From the NCBI GenBank assembly GCA_003427395.1, contig BFEA01000769.1, forward strand, positions 376,846 to 401,199: a DNA stretch of 24,354 nt, given 5' to 3'. The notes beneath the pieces are model-generated. The model did not search any database and was not told the DNA's origin. It worked only from the letters and a program-made list of their open reading frames with translations. Source of the DNA: Chara braunii (taxonomy: Eukaryota; Streptophyta; Charophyceae; Charales; Characeae). Position numbers and translations under genes: made by a program. This document shows, piece by piece, positions 1 to 7,076 of the stretch. Each line of letters starts with the position of its first letter. Within the stretch, counting starts at the first letter, position 1.

Positions 1-90
<90 letters not shown>
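1..90. repeat. Compound microsatellite (CT)20 then (CA)25
   Basis: Positions 1-40 are pure CT and 41-90 pure CA, switching without interruption. The tract is cut by the window edge, so its true length is unknown. The 160 bases that follow (91-251) hold no gene that I can support. Confidence 0.97.
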
Positions 91-94
<4 letters not shown>

Positions 95-249
95 AATAAA
101 CACAGATCCATGAAATTTTCGATGTACCAAGAGGCATACAAGAGGTGCATGGGCATGAGTCGACATACTGGCCACAGGGGAGTCGCCAGCAGTGTGCAAC
201 ATGTCGAGTGCATCGACTTCAGTGATTTTTTGGCCTCAGAATGTTTGAT

Positions 250-251
<2 letters not shown>

Positions 252-285
<34 letters not shown>
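252..285. repeat. (AT)n microsatellite
   Basis: About 17 uninterrupted AT dinucleotides. The short open frames crossing it translate to tyrosine-isoleucine runs and are not genes. Confidence 0.95.
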
Positions 286-287
<2 letters not shown>

Positions 288-380
288 TCACAAACAGAAC
301 TGCCCGGTAAACCGTAGGCAGAGAGAGAGAAGAGGACAACAAACGAGGGGCTGTGACAAACTGTTTCGTTGGAGTTTATA

Positions 381-479
381 TTTTTTGGACCATTTCTCGA
401 TTTATGCATGTCATCCTTGCACAGGGGCCATGCTAATCGTCTCTGCATCGTTCCAATTAAAACAGATGTCGGGAAGGAC
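381..479 (-). ncRNA. U6 spliceosomal snRNA-like copy, probably a pseudogene
   Basis: Read on the minus strand from 479 to 381, the sequence matches the conserved body of U6 snRNA, the catalytic RNA of the spliceosome. Visible landmarks are AATTGGAACGAT, then CAGAGA, GATTAGCATGGCCCCTG, GCAAGGATGACA, and the plant-type end AAATCGAGAAATGGTCC. Against the plant U6 body as I recall it, about 5 of 74 bases differ between AATTGG and GGTCCAAA. Three of these are C-to-T changes, two of them at CpG. The ACAGAGA box reads GCAGAGA, and the 5' stem-loop region is also unlike the usual one. After GGTCC comes an A-rich stretch (AAAAAATATAAA) instead of a T run, so a Pol III terminator is missing. I see no TATA box or plant upstream sequence element at the expected distance upstream (plus-strand 500-550). 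The family assignment is strong. Pseudogene status is inferred from these defects. Confidence 0.88.
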
Positions 480-885
480 ATTTGATGGAAAATTCTAAAC
501 AAAATCAGGGACATAGCTTCAGTGGTGATCTTTCTGAGAAAAATAAAAGAAAATCAAAAGATTCTGGATGGCAAAACAAAACCGCATGCCAAAGGTCCAC
601 ATTTATGCTTTCTGGTGGCCCAAAACGTTTTGGGCTGGTTTTCCAGACTCCCAAAAATGCAGCGGTTTGCTTCGGGAGCAGTGGTTGTTTGCAGTGTTGG
701 GGAGATAAGATGAGAAATAAAAAGGACACCCCTATCCCTTTTAGCCCCCATTTTACCCCCCTGTTTCGTCCTTCATATCTCCCTAAAGCTCAAGCACATC
801 TCTTTGCGATGAGGTTCAGACTTGCGCCCCATTCCACAAGTGCAGATAAAACATACTGGTCCTAAGGCCTCTACATGGGCCATTG
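480..885. other. No recognisable gene
   Basis: Several open frames of 60-127 codons cross this stretch on both strands, but none shows a motif I recognise and they overlap one another. Part of it could be the upstream portion of the LINE remnant that follows. Confidence 0.5.
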
Positions 886-889
886 CTGA

Positions 890-911
890 CTTGTCCAGAA
901 TTCTGGACAAG
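890..911. repeat. Perfect 22-bp palindrome
   Basis: The left arm CTTGTCCAGAA is followed directly by its exact reverse complement TTCTGGACAAG with no spacer, centred on an EcoRI-type GAATTC. It lies just upstream of the LINE remnant. Confidence 0.95.
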
Positions 912-984
912 CAGTCCTGTACCTGGCCAGCCAAGAAAGCTACTAGGTCAGATGGTCTCATAACATAAAACTAGGCTTTGAAAC

Positions 985-1400
985 AGCTTTTCGAAAATCC
1001 AGAAAATGGGCTCCTGGCCGAAAACAATCTTCAGAGTGGACACCACGATCCAGGACCTGGAATTCTACCCAGCGGAGTGGGCCTGGACATCAGGTAGAAA
1101 CAAGAATATGAATACAGACATCCAGGGCTACTCAGTGAAAATGGGCTACAGATTATTCCTCAAGACAAAAGATCCGGAACCCAAAATCAGAAGCCGACGG
1201 TCAAAATTAATCGGACAAGAAGCAGACCAGATCTCACAGATCCCATGGAAAATTTTCAAAACGATTAGGCCAGTCAAAATTAGGAGCCTGCAATGGCTGC
1301 TGGTCAACCAATGGCTCCACATTCGAAGATGGAGGAATGACCCGAACAGTTCTGAACATACATGTGGCGCATCACATGCATGCAAGTTGCGCACGTGGGT
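985..1400 (+). pseudogene. Non-LTR retrotransposon (LINE) ORF2 remnant, C-terminal RT zinc-binding region
   Basis: The frame with ATG at 1006 encodes a stretch typical of the region after the reverse transcriptase of plant LINEs. It has a WAW segment, then GYSVKMGYRLF, then WKIFKTIRPVKIRSLQWLL and a basic segment with WLHIRRW. Plant LINE zinc-binding reverse transcriptase domains have the same order: the SVKSGY motif, W..IW..K.P.K.K.F.W, then cysteines. Here the cysteine part is poor: only CGASHAC follows, then low-complexity sequence. Nothing upstream in the window shows endonuclease or polymerase motifs. Another frame at 864-960 gives ILDKQSCTWPAKK before stop codons, which may be more of the same ORF after a frameshift. 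The frame runs on to 1611, but past about 1400 it is not protein-like. This is a dead fragment. The family call is moderately secure. Confidence 0.6.
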
Positions 1401-1446
1401 TGCACAGCGCATGCGCACACATGCGCATGCACGTGATGCGGCGCAT
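1365..1446. repeat. Alternating purine-pyrimidine tract rich in GCGCATGC
   Basis: The stretch is built from GCGCAT, CATGCATG, GCGCACGTG and GCGCATGCGCACACATGCGCATGCAC-type elements, with many short overlapping palindromes. Such sequence favours left-handed Z-DNA or cruciform structure. It lies at the 3' side of the LINE coding remnant. Confidence 0.7.
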
Positions 1447-1639
1447 TTAGAAAATAATATTTTTTTTTTAAAATCAGAAAGGGTAGGTCATGGTACCCAT
1501 AAGTGTCCCTCCCTTTTAAAAAGGGTAAGTGCACAGAAAGATAATATTTTGGGGCCTCTTCGTACTACTCGTTGGTTATATTCTCCTTTTCAAAAAGTAC
1601 CTTGCAAGTAATTAGCAGGGTTTCCGTGCTTTTGGAAGG

Positions 1640-2285
1640 ATGTCCATTGGACTGCTGGAAGACCTTGAGTAGGCCAGCAACATATCCCGGATTCGGATTC
1701 AGGTCTGTGTTCCAACAGTTATGGGTTACAAACTTGCTACAAACACTCCAGTAGTTGTCTCGTTTCCCCCCACCCCCCATTTTCTTACGTGCAGTGGCCT
1801 AAGCCAATCTTTCTCAATTAGCTTTCATTCGTTTACACCTTTTTTTACGACAAAGAGAATCTCAAGATATTCAAGGCCTCACTCCACTCATCAGCACTTG
1901 CAGAAAAGAAAAACGGATGGCGTGTATGGTTCCAGTTTCTAGGAGAAAATTCATTCTAGTTTTGCACATACAGTAGCTGTCTCGTTTTTCTGTTTTTCCT
2001 TTTCTTACGTGCGTGCAGTGGCCCTAAGGGCCTCGCTCCACTCATCAGCACTTGCAGAAAAGAAAAATGTAGGGTTTGTATGGATCCAGTTCCTAGGAGA
2101 AGATTCATTCTAGTTTTGCACATTTGGTGAGTAGTGGAGTGAAGCCCTGAAAATCACATGCCAAGTTAGTAAGTCAGTAACCCATAACTGCTGAAACACG
2201 GACCTGAATTTGAAACTACACCATATATAGCTGGCCTGCTCCCTCCTTACTACAAGTCCAGTGACGACCCGTCCAATGACCACCC
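1640..2285. repeat. Foldback-like unit: imperfect inverted arms around a tandem duplication
   Basis: The left arm (about 1640-1737) reappears as its reverse complement at about 2168-2285. The best part is 43-44 bp long (around 1694-1737 against 2170-2213), sharing TTCAGGTC, GTGTT and CAGTTATGGGTTAC. A weaker outer part includes AGGCCAGC and ATTGGAC on both sides. Between the arms lie two direct copies of one sequence: 1749-1969 (carrying an extra segment of about 66 bp at 1805-1870) and 1971-2123. Both have CTTACGTGC, CAGTGGCC, CCACTCATCAGCACTTGCAG and TAGTTTTGCACAT. No transposase frame is present. The structure is typical of a foldback or MITE-like element, but I cannot define exact ends or a target duplication. 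Confidence 0.6.
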
Positions 2286-2363
2286 CGCTCCTGCCAACGG
2301 GACCCTTGCCAATTTTGGAAGGGACCACCGGCAGGGGTTGTCTGAATAATGTGAAAGGGCTCT

Positions 2364-2364
<1 letters not shown>

Positions 2365-2428
<64 letters not shown>

Positions 2429-2429
2429 N

Positions 2430-2507
<78 letters not shown>
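2365..2507. repeat. (CT)n microsatellite, about 143 bp
   Basis: A run of CT interrupted only by a single undetermined base at 2429. The phase shifts at that point, which suggests a collapsed or uncertain assembly. Open frames through it (RERERE or SLSLSL) are artefacts. Confidence 0.97.
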
Positions 2508-2508
<1 letters not shown>

Positions 2509-2950
2509 ACGAGCTGGAGAAGTTCAAGACTGCACCCCTCGGACGGTCGGCAGGGTCAACAGACCACATAAGGATGATAAAAATCCTCAAAGCTACCCAA
2601 GAGCAACCTTTTTGTCGTTTCTCGGTTTTCCTTGTTTTTTCAAAGCTTTAGCTGACAGATTTTCAGAAAGGAAATCTGAGAGGGAATTCAGGGAATGGCG
2701 AGCTTACAGTCAATCCTCCTATCAGGAGTAATCAATGCTGGTCAGGGTTCCTTCGGCCATACGGAAGGAAGCGTGAGAAAGTTCCATGTTGTATTCAATT
2801 TTGACTTGCCGGGGAATAGGAACCAGACTGACGCTCCCCAGAATGGATATGGAGCCAGGACCATAAGGACCTGTTTATTTAAAAAGAAAAGAAAAAAAAG
2901 GGTGACGAGCAGCCAGCAGCCAGGATCGTAATGAACATAAAATTTCCCTT
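2508..2950. other. No recognisable gene
   Basis: Unique-looking sequence without a convincing coding frame. An A-rich stretch lies at 2880-2900. Two opposing frames of about 80 codons overlap at 2695-2987 and match nothing I know. Confidence 0.5.
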
Positions 2951-3275
2951 GCTTTGGATCAAATGCAAACATCCACATGCTGGCCATTCAGATGTACAAG
3001 CCATACACGTGTTCACAAACCAACTCATGTCTGAACCTCACATGCAGAAACTGTGTACAAAACCCTAAATGAAGACCAGGGCCCTCATCACACAAGGACT
3101 TGTTCAGCATGCTTTGCATCAAATGCAAACATCCACATGCTGGCCATTCAGATGTAGAAGCCCGCCATACACACGTTCAGAAACCAACTCAAGTCCAAAC
3201 GTCACGTGCAGAAACCGTGTACAAAACCCTAAATGGAGAGCAGGGGCCTCATCACACGAGGACTTGTTCAGCTTA
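2951..3275. repeat. Tandem repeat, two units of about 160 bp
   Basis: Unit one (2951-3110) and unit two (3111 to about 3275) both begin GCTTTG.ATCAAATGCAAAC and share ATCCACATGCTGGCCATTCAG, the GTGTACAAAACCCTAAATG block and GGACTTGTTCAGC, with scattered substitutions and small indels. The window shows only these two good copies. Weaker similarity (CATGCAGAAACTG, AAATCCTAAAT) continues at about 3407-3440. Confidence 0.9.
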
Positions 3276-3296
3276 ATCTGGCAGTAATTCCAGTGC

Positions 3297-3792
3297 GTTG
3301 CATCTAAGAAAGTCCTGGTATGAGTGTGCCCCAAACACTTCCCCAACACAATGGTAGGCAGCAAAGATGAAACATACACATCAAGCCAACAAATGACAGA
3401 AAGCCTTGCATGCAGAAACTGAGCAAACAAAATCCTAAATAGTAAAGAATAGAACTTACAGAAGACTAGGCGCATACTCACAATAGGACTTTTTCAGTCG
3501 AATCTGGCTGCGAGTACTGCGATTTCTGTCCATCGTGTCTAAGGAAGGGTTTTTTTCAGCTGAATCTGGCTGCAATTGCTGTCCATTCAACTCCACTGTG
3601 TCTAACGAAGTCTTAGTGTCAGTGTGCCCTAAGCACATCAAAAACACAGAATGCTAGGCAGCAAAGATTGAGTGGACACACCAAACAAACACATGATAGA
3701 AACATTGACGGCATTCAATACCTTCATAACCTCCTCTTTCATCTCTGTCCATTGTGTCTAAGGAAGACCTAGTGTCAGTGTGCCCTAAACAC
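3297..3792. repeat. Degenerate tandem copies of an ABCB exon-end/intron segment
   Basis: Copies share the string order TGTGTCTAA-GAAG, GTGTCAGTGTGCCC, AACAC, AATGCTAGGCAGCAAAGATTG, GATAGAAACAT, TTCAATACCTTCAT and ATCTCTGT. The clearest full copy is 3593-3748 (156 bp). The next begins at 3749 and is interrupted at 3792 by the hAT-like element, resuming at 5184. An older, diverged copy starts near 3297 and a fragment lies at 3528-3545. On the minus strand, TATGAAG|GTATTG here corresponds to the end and splice donor of the ABCB exon at 5268. These are therefore duplications that include the exon border. Confidence 0.85.
3785..3792. repeat. Target-site duplication, left copy (CTAAACAC)
   Basis: CTAAACAC directly abuts the first base of the 9-bp terminal repeat of the 3793-5175 element. 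The same 8 bases follow its other end at 5176-5183. The unoccupied duplicate at 3629-3636 reads CTAAGCAC. Confidence 0.9.
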
Positions 3793-4331
3793 CTAGGCTG
3801 GTCCCCGGGCCGCCCGGCGGCCTGGTCGTCGCCCGAGGGGGAGGGGCGGGCTGCCTGCCCGGTTGTCCCGCCCGGTTGGCCACCGGGCAACCCCAGCGCA
3901 TCACAGAAGGGGGGGGCAGTTCGGCCGATTTCGACGTGGAGGGGGGGGGTTGCCCACACAGGAGGCCGTCCAGGCAAATGAAAAAAAAAAAAAAAAAAGG
4001 GCCCGTAGGCCCGGTTTCAGCATTTCGAAATCGGTCTGCGCCGTCGATCTCCAAGATCGACAGCCCAGTCGGGCCGTGATTTGGAAGCCGTGAGGGCGTG
4101 AACTACCGGCCCTGGTTCCCTTCCCCCACCCCGTTACCCTGCCCGGCGCCTCCCTTCGCGAACGTCGACGGCAGCTCCAATGACCGCGCCAACGCCCGCC
4201 AACGTCCGCTGACGCCCGCCATCGCCCGCCGACGCCCGCCATCGCCCACCGACACCTGCCATCGCGCGTCACCCCCCAGCGCCAAGGTAAATGGGTTAGT
4301 TCCAGACACAGAGAGAGAGAGAGAGAGAGAG

Positions 4332-4828
4332 ATCTTCTTCTTCTTCTTCTTCTTCTTCGTCGTCGCTTCTTCTTCGTCGTCGTCGTCGTCGCTTCTTCTT
4401 CTTCTTCTTCGCTTCTTCTTCTTCTTCTTCTTCTTCTTCTTCTTCTTCTTCTTCTTCTTCGTCGTCGTCGTCGTCGTCGCTGTCGTCGTCGCTTCTTCTT
4501 CTTCTTCTTTTTCTTCTTCTTCTTTTTCTTCTTCTTCTTCTTCTTCTTCTTCTTCTTCTTCTTCTTCGCTTCTTCTTCTTCTTCTTCTTCTTCTTCTTCT
4601 TCTTCTTCTTCTTCGCTGCTTCTTTTTCTTCTTCGCCCCTGTTTCGAGCCCCCCTTCCTGCCATCCTCCACCAGCCGTCTTCTTCTTCTTCTTCTTTTTC
4701 TTCTTCTTCTTCTTCTTCGCTGCTTCTTCTTCTTCTTCTACTTCGCTTCTTCTTCTTTTTCTTCTTCGCCCCCGTTTCGAGCCCCCCTTCCCACCATCCT
4801 CCACCAGCCCTCTTGTTCTTCTTCTTCT

Positions 4829-4863
<35 letters not shown>

Positions 4864-4872
4864 TTCTCGTCT
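4332..4872. repeat. Long TTC/TCG trinucleotide tract (polypyrimidine on + strand)
   Basis: Mostly TTC with blocks of TCG and occasional GCT or TTT, interrupted at 4634-4678 and 4767-4813 by a C-rich minisatellite unit. All reading frames appear open and give poly-F/S/L or poly-K/E/R, which is why long frames occur on both strands. They are not genes. The strict strand asymmetry could allow triplex (H-DNA) formation. Confidence 0.95.
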
Positions 4873-5044
4873 TCTTATTCCCTCACATCGTTTCTCAGCC
4901 CTTGCCCACCATCCTCCACCAACCGTCTACTTCTGCTTCTCGCCCGCCGTTTCATACCCCCCTGCTGCCCATCTTCCACCACCCTTCGTCTTCATCTTGT
5001 CCTCTTCTTCCTCTTCTCCTTCTCGCCCGCCGTTTCATACCCTC
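4634..5044. repeat. C-rich minisatellite units inside the transposon
   Basis: A unit reading roughly CGCCCCTGTTTCGAGCC, then CCATCCTCCACCAGCC, recurs at 4634-4676 and 4767-4809 (133 bp apart). Diverged forms lie at about 4884-4926 and 4940-4984, with a partial copy at 5026-5044 (GCCCGCCGTTTCATACC). TTC or CTT runs separate the units. Confidence 0.8.
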
Positions 5045-5175
5045 TGTAAAACCCCAAGCCCTCCCACAACTGTGCTCCCCCCCCATAAAAAAAGAATATG
5101 CTGGGTTTTTGCGTCGCCTGGTTTCACCAGACAGACTCCCCCGGGGCTGACCGGCCAGGCATCGGCCCAGCCTAG

Positions 5176-5183
5176 CTAAACAC
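5176..5183. repeat. Target-site duplication, right copy (CTAAACAC)
   Basis: Exact match to 3785-3792, next to the right terminal repeat of the hAT-like element. Confidence 0.9.
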
Positions 5184-5293
5184 TTCAAAAACACAGAATG
5201 CTAGGCAGCAAAGATTGAATGGACACACCAAATAAACGTGTGATAGAAACATGAGGGCATTCAATACCTTCATGACCTCTCCTCTCATCTCTG
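5184..5293. repeat. Right part of the exon-end repeat split by the transposon
   Basis: The sequence continues the repeat copy broken at 3792 and aligns with 3637-3747: AAAAACACAGAATGCTAGG, CAGCAAAGATTGA, TTCAATACCTTCAT, ATCTCTG. It runs into the ABCB exon at 5268. Similarity to the duplicates ends about 20-26 bases inside that exon. Confidence 0.85.
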
Positions 5294-5426
5294 TTGTATT
5301 CTCGCTTGCTCCAAAAGCATTCACAACATGGCCGAAGAAGAAAAAGAAAAGTGGCAAGGATGCACCAAACAGCATTGCGCCGATTGTTCCGACACCCATA
5401 AAAGCCACATCCAACCCATCTGCATG
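5268..5426 (-). CDS. Exon of a plant-type ABCB (P-glycoprotein/MDR-like) ABC transporter
   Basis: The minus strand encodes 53 residues starting HADGLDVAFMGVGTIGAM and including GASLPLFFFFFG and VVNAFG before ending GEVMK. This resembles the first membrane segment of plant ABCB1/ABCB19-type exporters, where FADGLD.VLMG.G..GA, then SLPLF, then LVNSFG, then EVLK occur in the same order. Those proteins are full-size plasma-membrane exporters, several of which move auxin; the substrate here cannot be told. The exon ends ATGAAG|GTATTG, a good splice donor at 5266-5267. The likely acceptor is CCCTTTGATCAG at 5427-5428, which makes the exon 159 nt, phase 0 at both ends. The frame stays open upstream to about 5507, so the 5' border is less certain. 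No nucleotide-binding domain or other exon is visible. The following intron would hold the repeats and the hAT-like element. It could instead be an isolated duplicated exon. Confidence 0.72.
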
Positions 5427-5939
5427 CTGATCAAAGGGCAGCAAACACATCATGGCCACACGAAGACCACAAGTTATGCAAATTAGCAGATCTGCCACAA
5501 GATCCAATCGATAGGCCTCTGGAAAAAAGGGCTAAACCACATGTACATGCCAGTTCGGATAGTTTATCATGTTGTACGCAATGTACTGATATACAATTGT
5601 GCAACGCACCCGTTCCGTGGGGTGTGGGCACGTACAACGGTCATACAACCCTTTTCCCAACGCAAAAAAAGAAATCTATTGAACATGCCAGGCGGGTCTC
5701 TATTAAGGTCTGCAGTCACAGTGCAATGCTATGCACATGTGAAATTTCAAGTGTGAAGTTCATTGCGCATAACTCTTCAAAAATTACTCAATATCTATGA
5801 ATGGTCCTTTCTTCCTTTCTTTTCTTAAATCGTTTGCTCTTCCAACATGTAATATAAATCTCTTTAAGACCTCTTTCATTAGCCTATTACGCCTTGAACA
5901 TCCCCTTCCATAGAGCCCTCACAGCATACAAGGTAATGA
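5427..5939. other. No recognisable gene; probable intron or intergenic DNA
   Basis: AT-rich in the second half, with T-rich stretches (5805-5860). If the ABCB exon is real, this is its upstream intron on the minus strand. I could not find the preceding exon. Confidence 0.5.
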
Positions 5940-6139
5940 GACAGATCTTGAAGCTTTTACCCTGTCACCAATGACGTCTTACATTAATTTTCAACGGTGA
6001 AATTTTTAAACAGTCAAGATCTGAACCGTGAATAGAATCATCTTTGTACCCCCTACCACCTCATGAAGTCCAATTGACAAGAGTCAAGATCTTGAAGCTG
6101 GACAGACCTTGAAGCTTTCTCCTTGTCGCCAATGACATT
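5940..6139. repeat. Tandem repeat of about 161 bp, left side of a split array
   Basis: GACAGATCTTGAAGCTTTTAC at 5940 recurs as GACAGACCTTGAAGCTTTCTC at 6101, a period of 161 bp. The unit includes CCAATGAC, ACATTAATTTTCAACGG, ATAGAATCATCTTTGTA and CCCTACCACCTCAT. The second unit is broken at 6139 by the gypsy element and continues at 10177. Confidence 0.85.
6136..6139. repeat. Target-site duplication CATT, left copy
   Basis: CATT lies immediately before the TG that starts the left LTR at 6140. CATT also lies immediately after the CA that ends the right LTR at 10176. It is only four bases, but both borders are supported independently by the flanking tandem repeat. Confidence 0.7.
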
Positions 6140-7038
6140 TGCAATCAGACTCGCTTTCTTCTTCACTTCACATGCATGCAAACAGATGGTGAATCAAACT
6201 GGCGCACAGCGCCCACTCAAAACTCAGAGATGTGGAAATCGAGAACTCAGTTCAGATGCAAACTTGCTTCTACAGGCTATGGCGCATAAGCGCCCGCGCA
6301 TCCAACCCTCGATACTGTTCCCAACGCCACTGTTCACACTCACTCAACCTCAACTCTGGATCACCCTGAATACCCCACACACGTACACACTCTTGCGTCT
6401 CTCTCTCCTATCTACAGCGGCTATGGCTGCTCACCCACTAGCTACAGCTACGCTAACTTCTTCCAGACCACTTCGACTTCGGGCCCTCTGCAGACCACCT
6501 CGCACAAGACACTGTAGCAGCGCTTCCGCACGGCTTATGCAGAGAATGAATGAATTGCTGGACGCTGCCTCTTGATTTATACTTCTGTTGGTCACTGGTC
6601 TGCCCCTTTCCTCCAGGCCTTCGGTGCACACAGTCCCACACGGTACTTGCTTGACTGGACTGCGACTGACTGGACTGGTACCGCTGACTGCACGGGGTTC
6701 CACTGCTGACTCAATGCAGTCGCACTGTCTACTCGACGCAGCTGGACCTACGACTTACCTACAGACCTCTAGCCTAGCAGTTTCGACCTCTACACAGCTG
6801 TAACCCCTACTTGACAGGGCTACAGATCGAATCCCTACAGCTACAGGGACCTACGACAAAGCCCGGTTACTACTAAAACACAGGTCGCGGGTTCAAACCA
6901 CACAGGGGTCTCCTCGATACAGTACACGGGTTCAAAACACACAGGGGTCTCCTCGATACTGAGCATGGGTGCAGGTAAGGTCTAGGGATCGAACCCTGGG
7001 ATCTGCATCTGCTTCTGCAGAGGTGAAAAACCGTTTCA
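6140..7038 (-). repeat. 3' LTR of the first gypsy element (899 bp)
   Basis: In minus orientation it begins TGAAACGG at 7038 and ends TGCA at 6140. Bases 6634-7039 match 9811-10177 with scattered differences, sharing ACTTGCTTGACTGG, CCTCTAGCCTAGCAG and GTGAAAAACCGTTTCAC. The remaining 494 bases (6140-6633) have no partner in the truncated 5' LTR. It contains a 39-bp tandem duplication (6888-6926 and 6927-6965) that the other LTR lacks. Confidence 0.8.
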
Positions 7039-7076
7039 CTCCTGCCGGCCTAAATTCGAGGTCCTCCGAGAATACT

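Larger units (their letters stand above)
3793..5175. mobile_element. Non-autonomous hAT-like DNA transposon, 1383 bp
   Basis: The element starts CTAGGCTGG and ends CCAGCCTAG, a perfect 9-bp terminal inverted repeat. It is flanked by an exact 8-bp duplication, CTAAACAC. Eight-base target duplications are the mark of the hAT superfamily, though other superfamilies can give similar sizes, so hAT is an inference. The ends are GC-rich, with repeated GCCCGG-type motifs at 3801-3890 and related sequence at 5130-5170, possibly subterminal transposase sites. No transposase frame exists. The interior consists of an A run near 3980, a GA run at 4311-4331, a TTC/TCG tract and a C-rich minisatellite, so it would depend on a transposase supplied elsewhere. 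A duplicated copy of the host repeat shows the empty site, confirming both borders. It probably lies in an intron of the ABCB gene. Confidence 0.82.

Noticed and set aside
2216-2590. Frames of RERE and SLSL repeats over the CT tract
   Set aside because: Dinucleotide repeat artefacts.
3119-3481. 120-codon minus-strand frame as the next ABCB exon
   Set aside because: It shows no ABCB motifs and lies across tandem repeats.
3901-5150. Very long open frames on both strands (poly-F/S/L and poly-K/E/R)
   Set aside because: They arise from the TTC/TCG tract and A runs, which lack stops in all frames, and show no domain.
6820-7010. Several B-box-like strings (GGTTCAAACC, GATCGAATCC, GATCGAACCC) suggesting tRNA genes
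   Set aside because: No matching A box, acceptor stem or anticodon arm could be folded around them. They lie within LTR sequence and recur in both LTRs.
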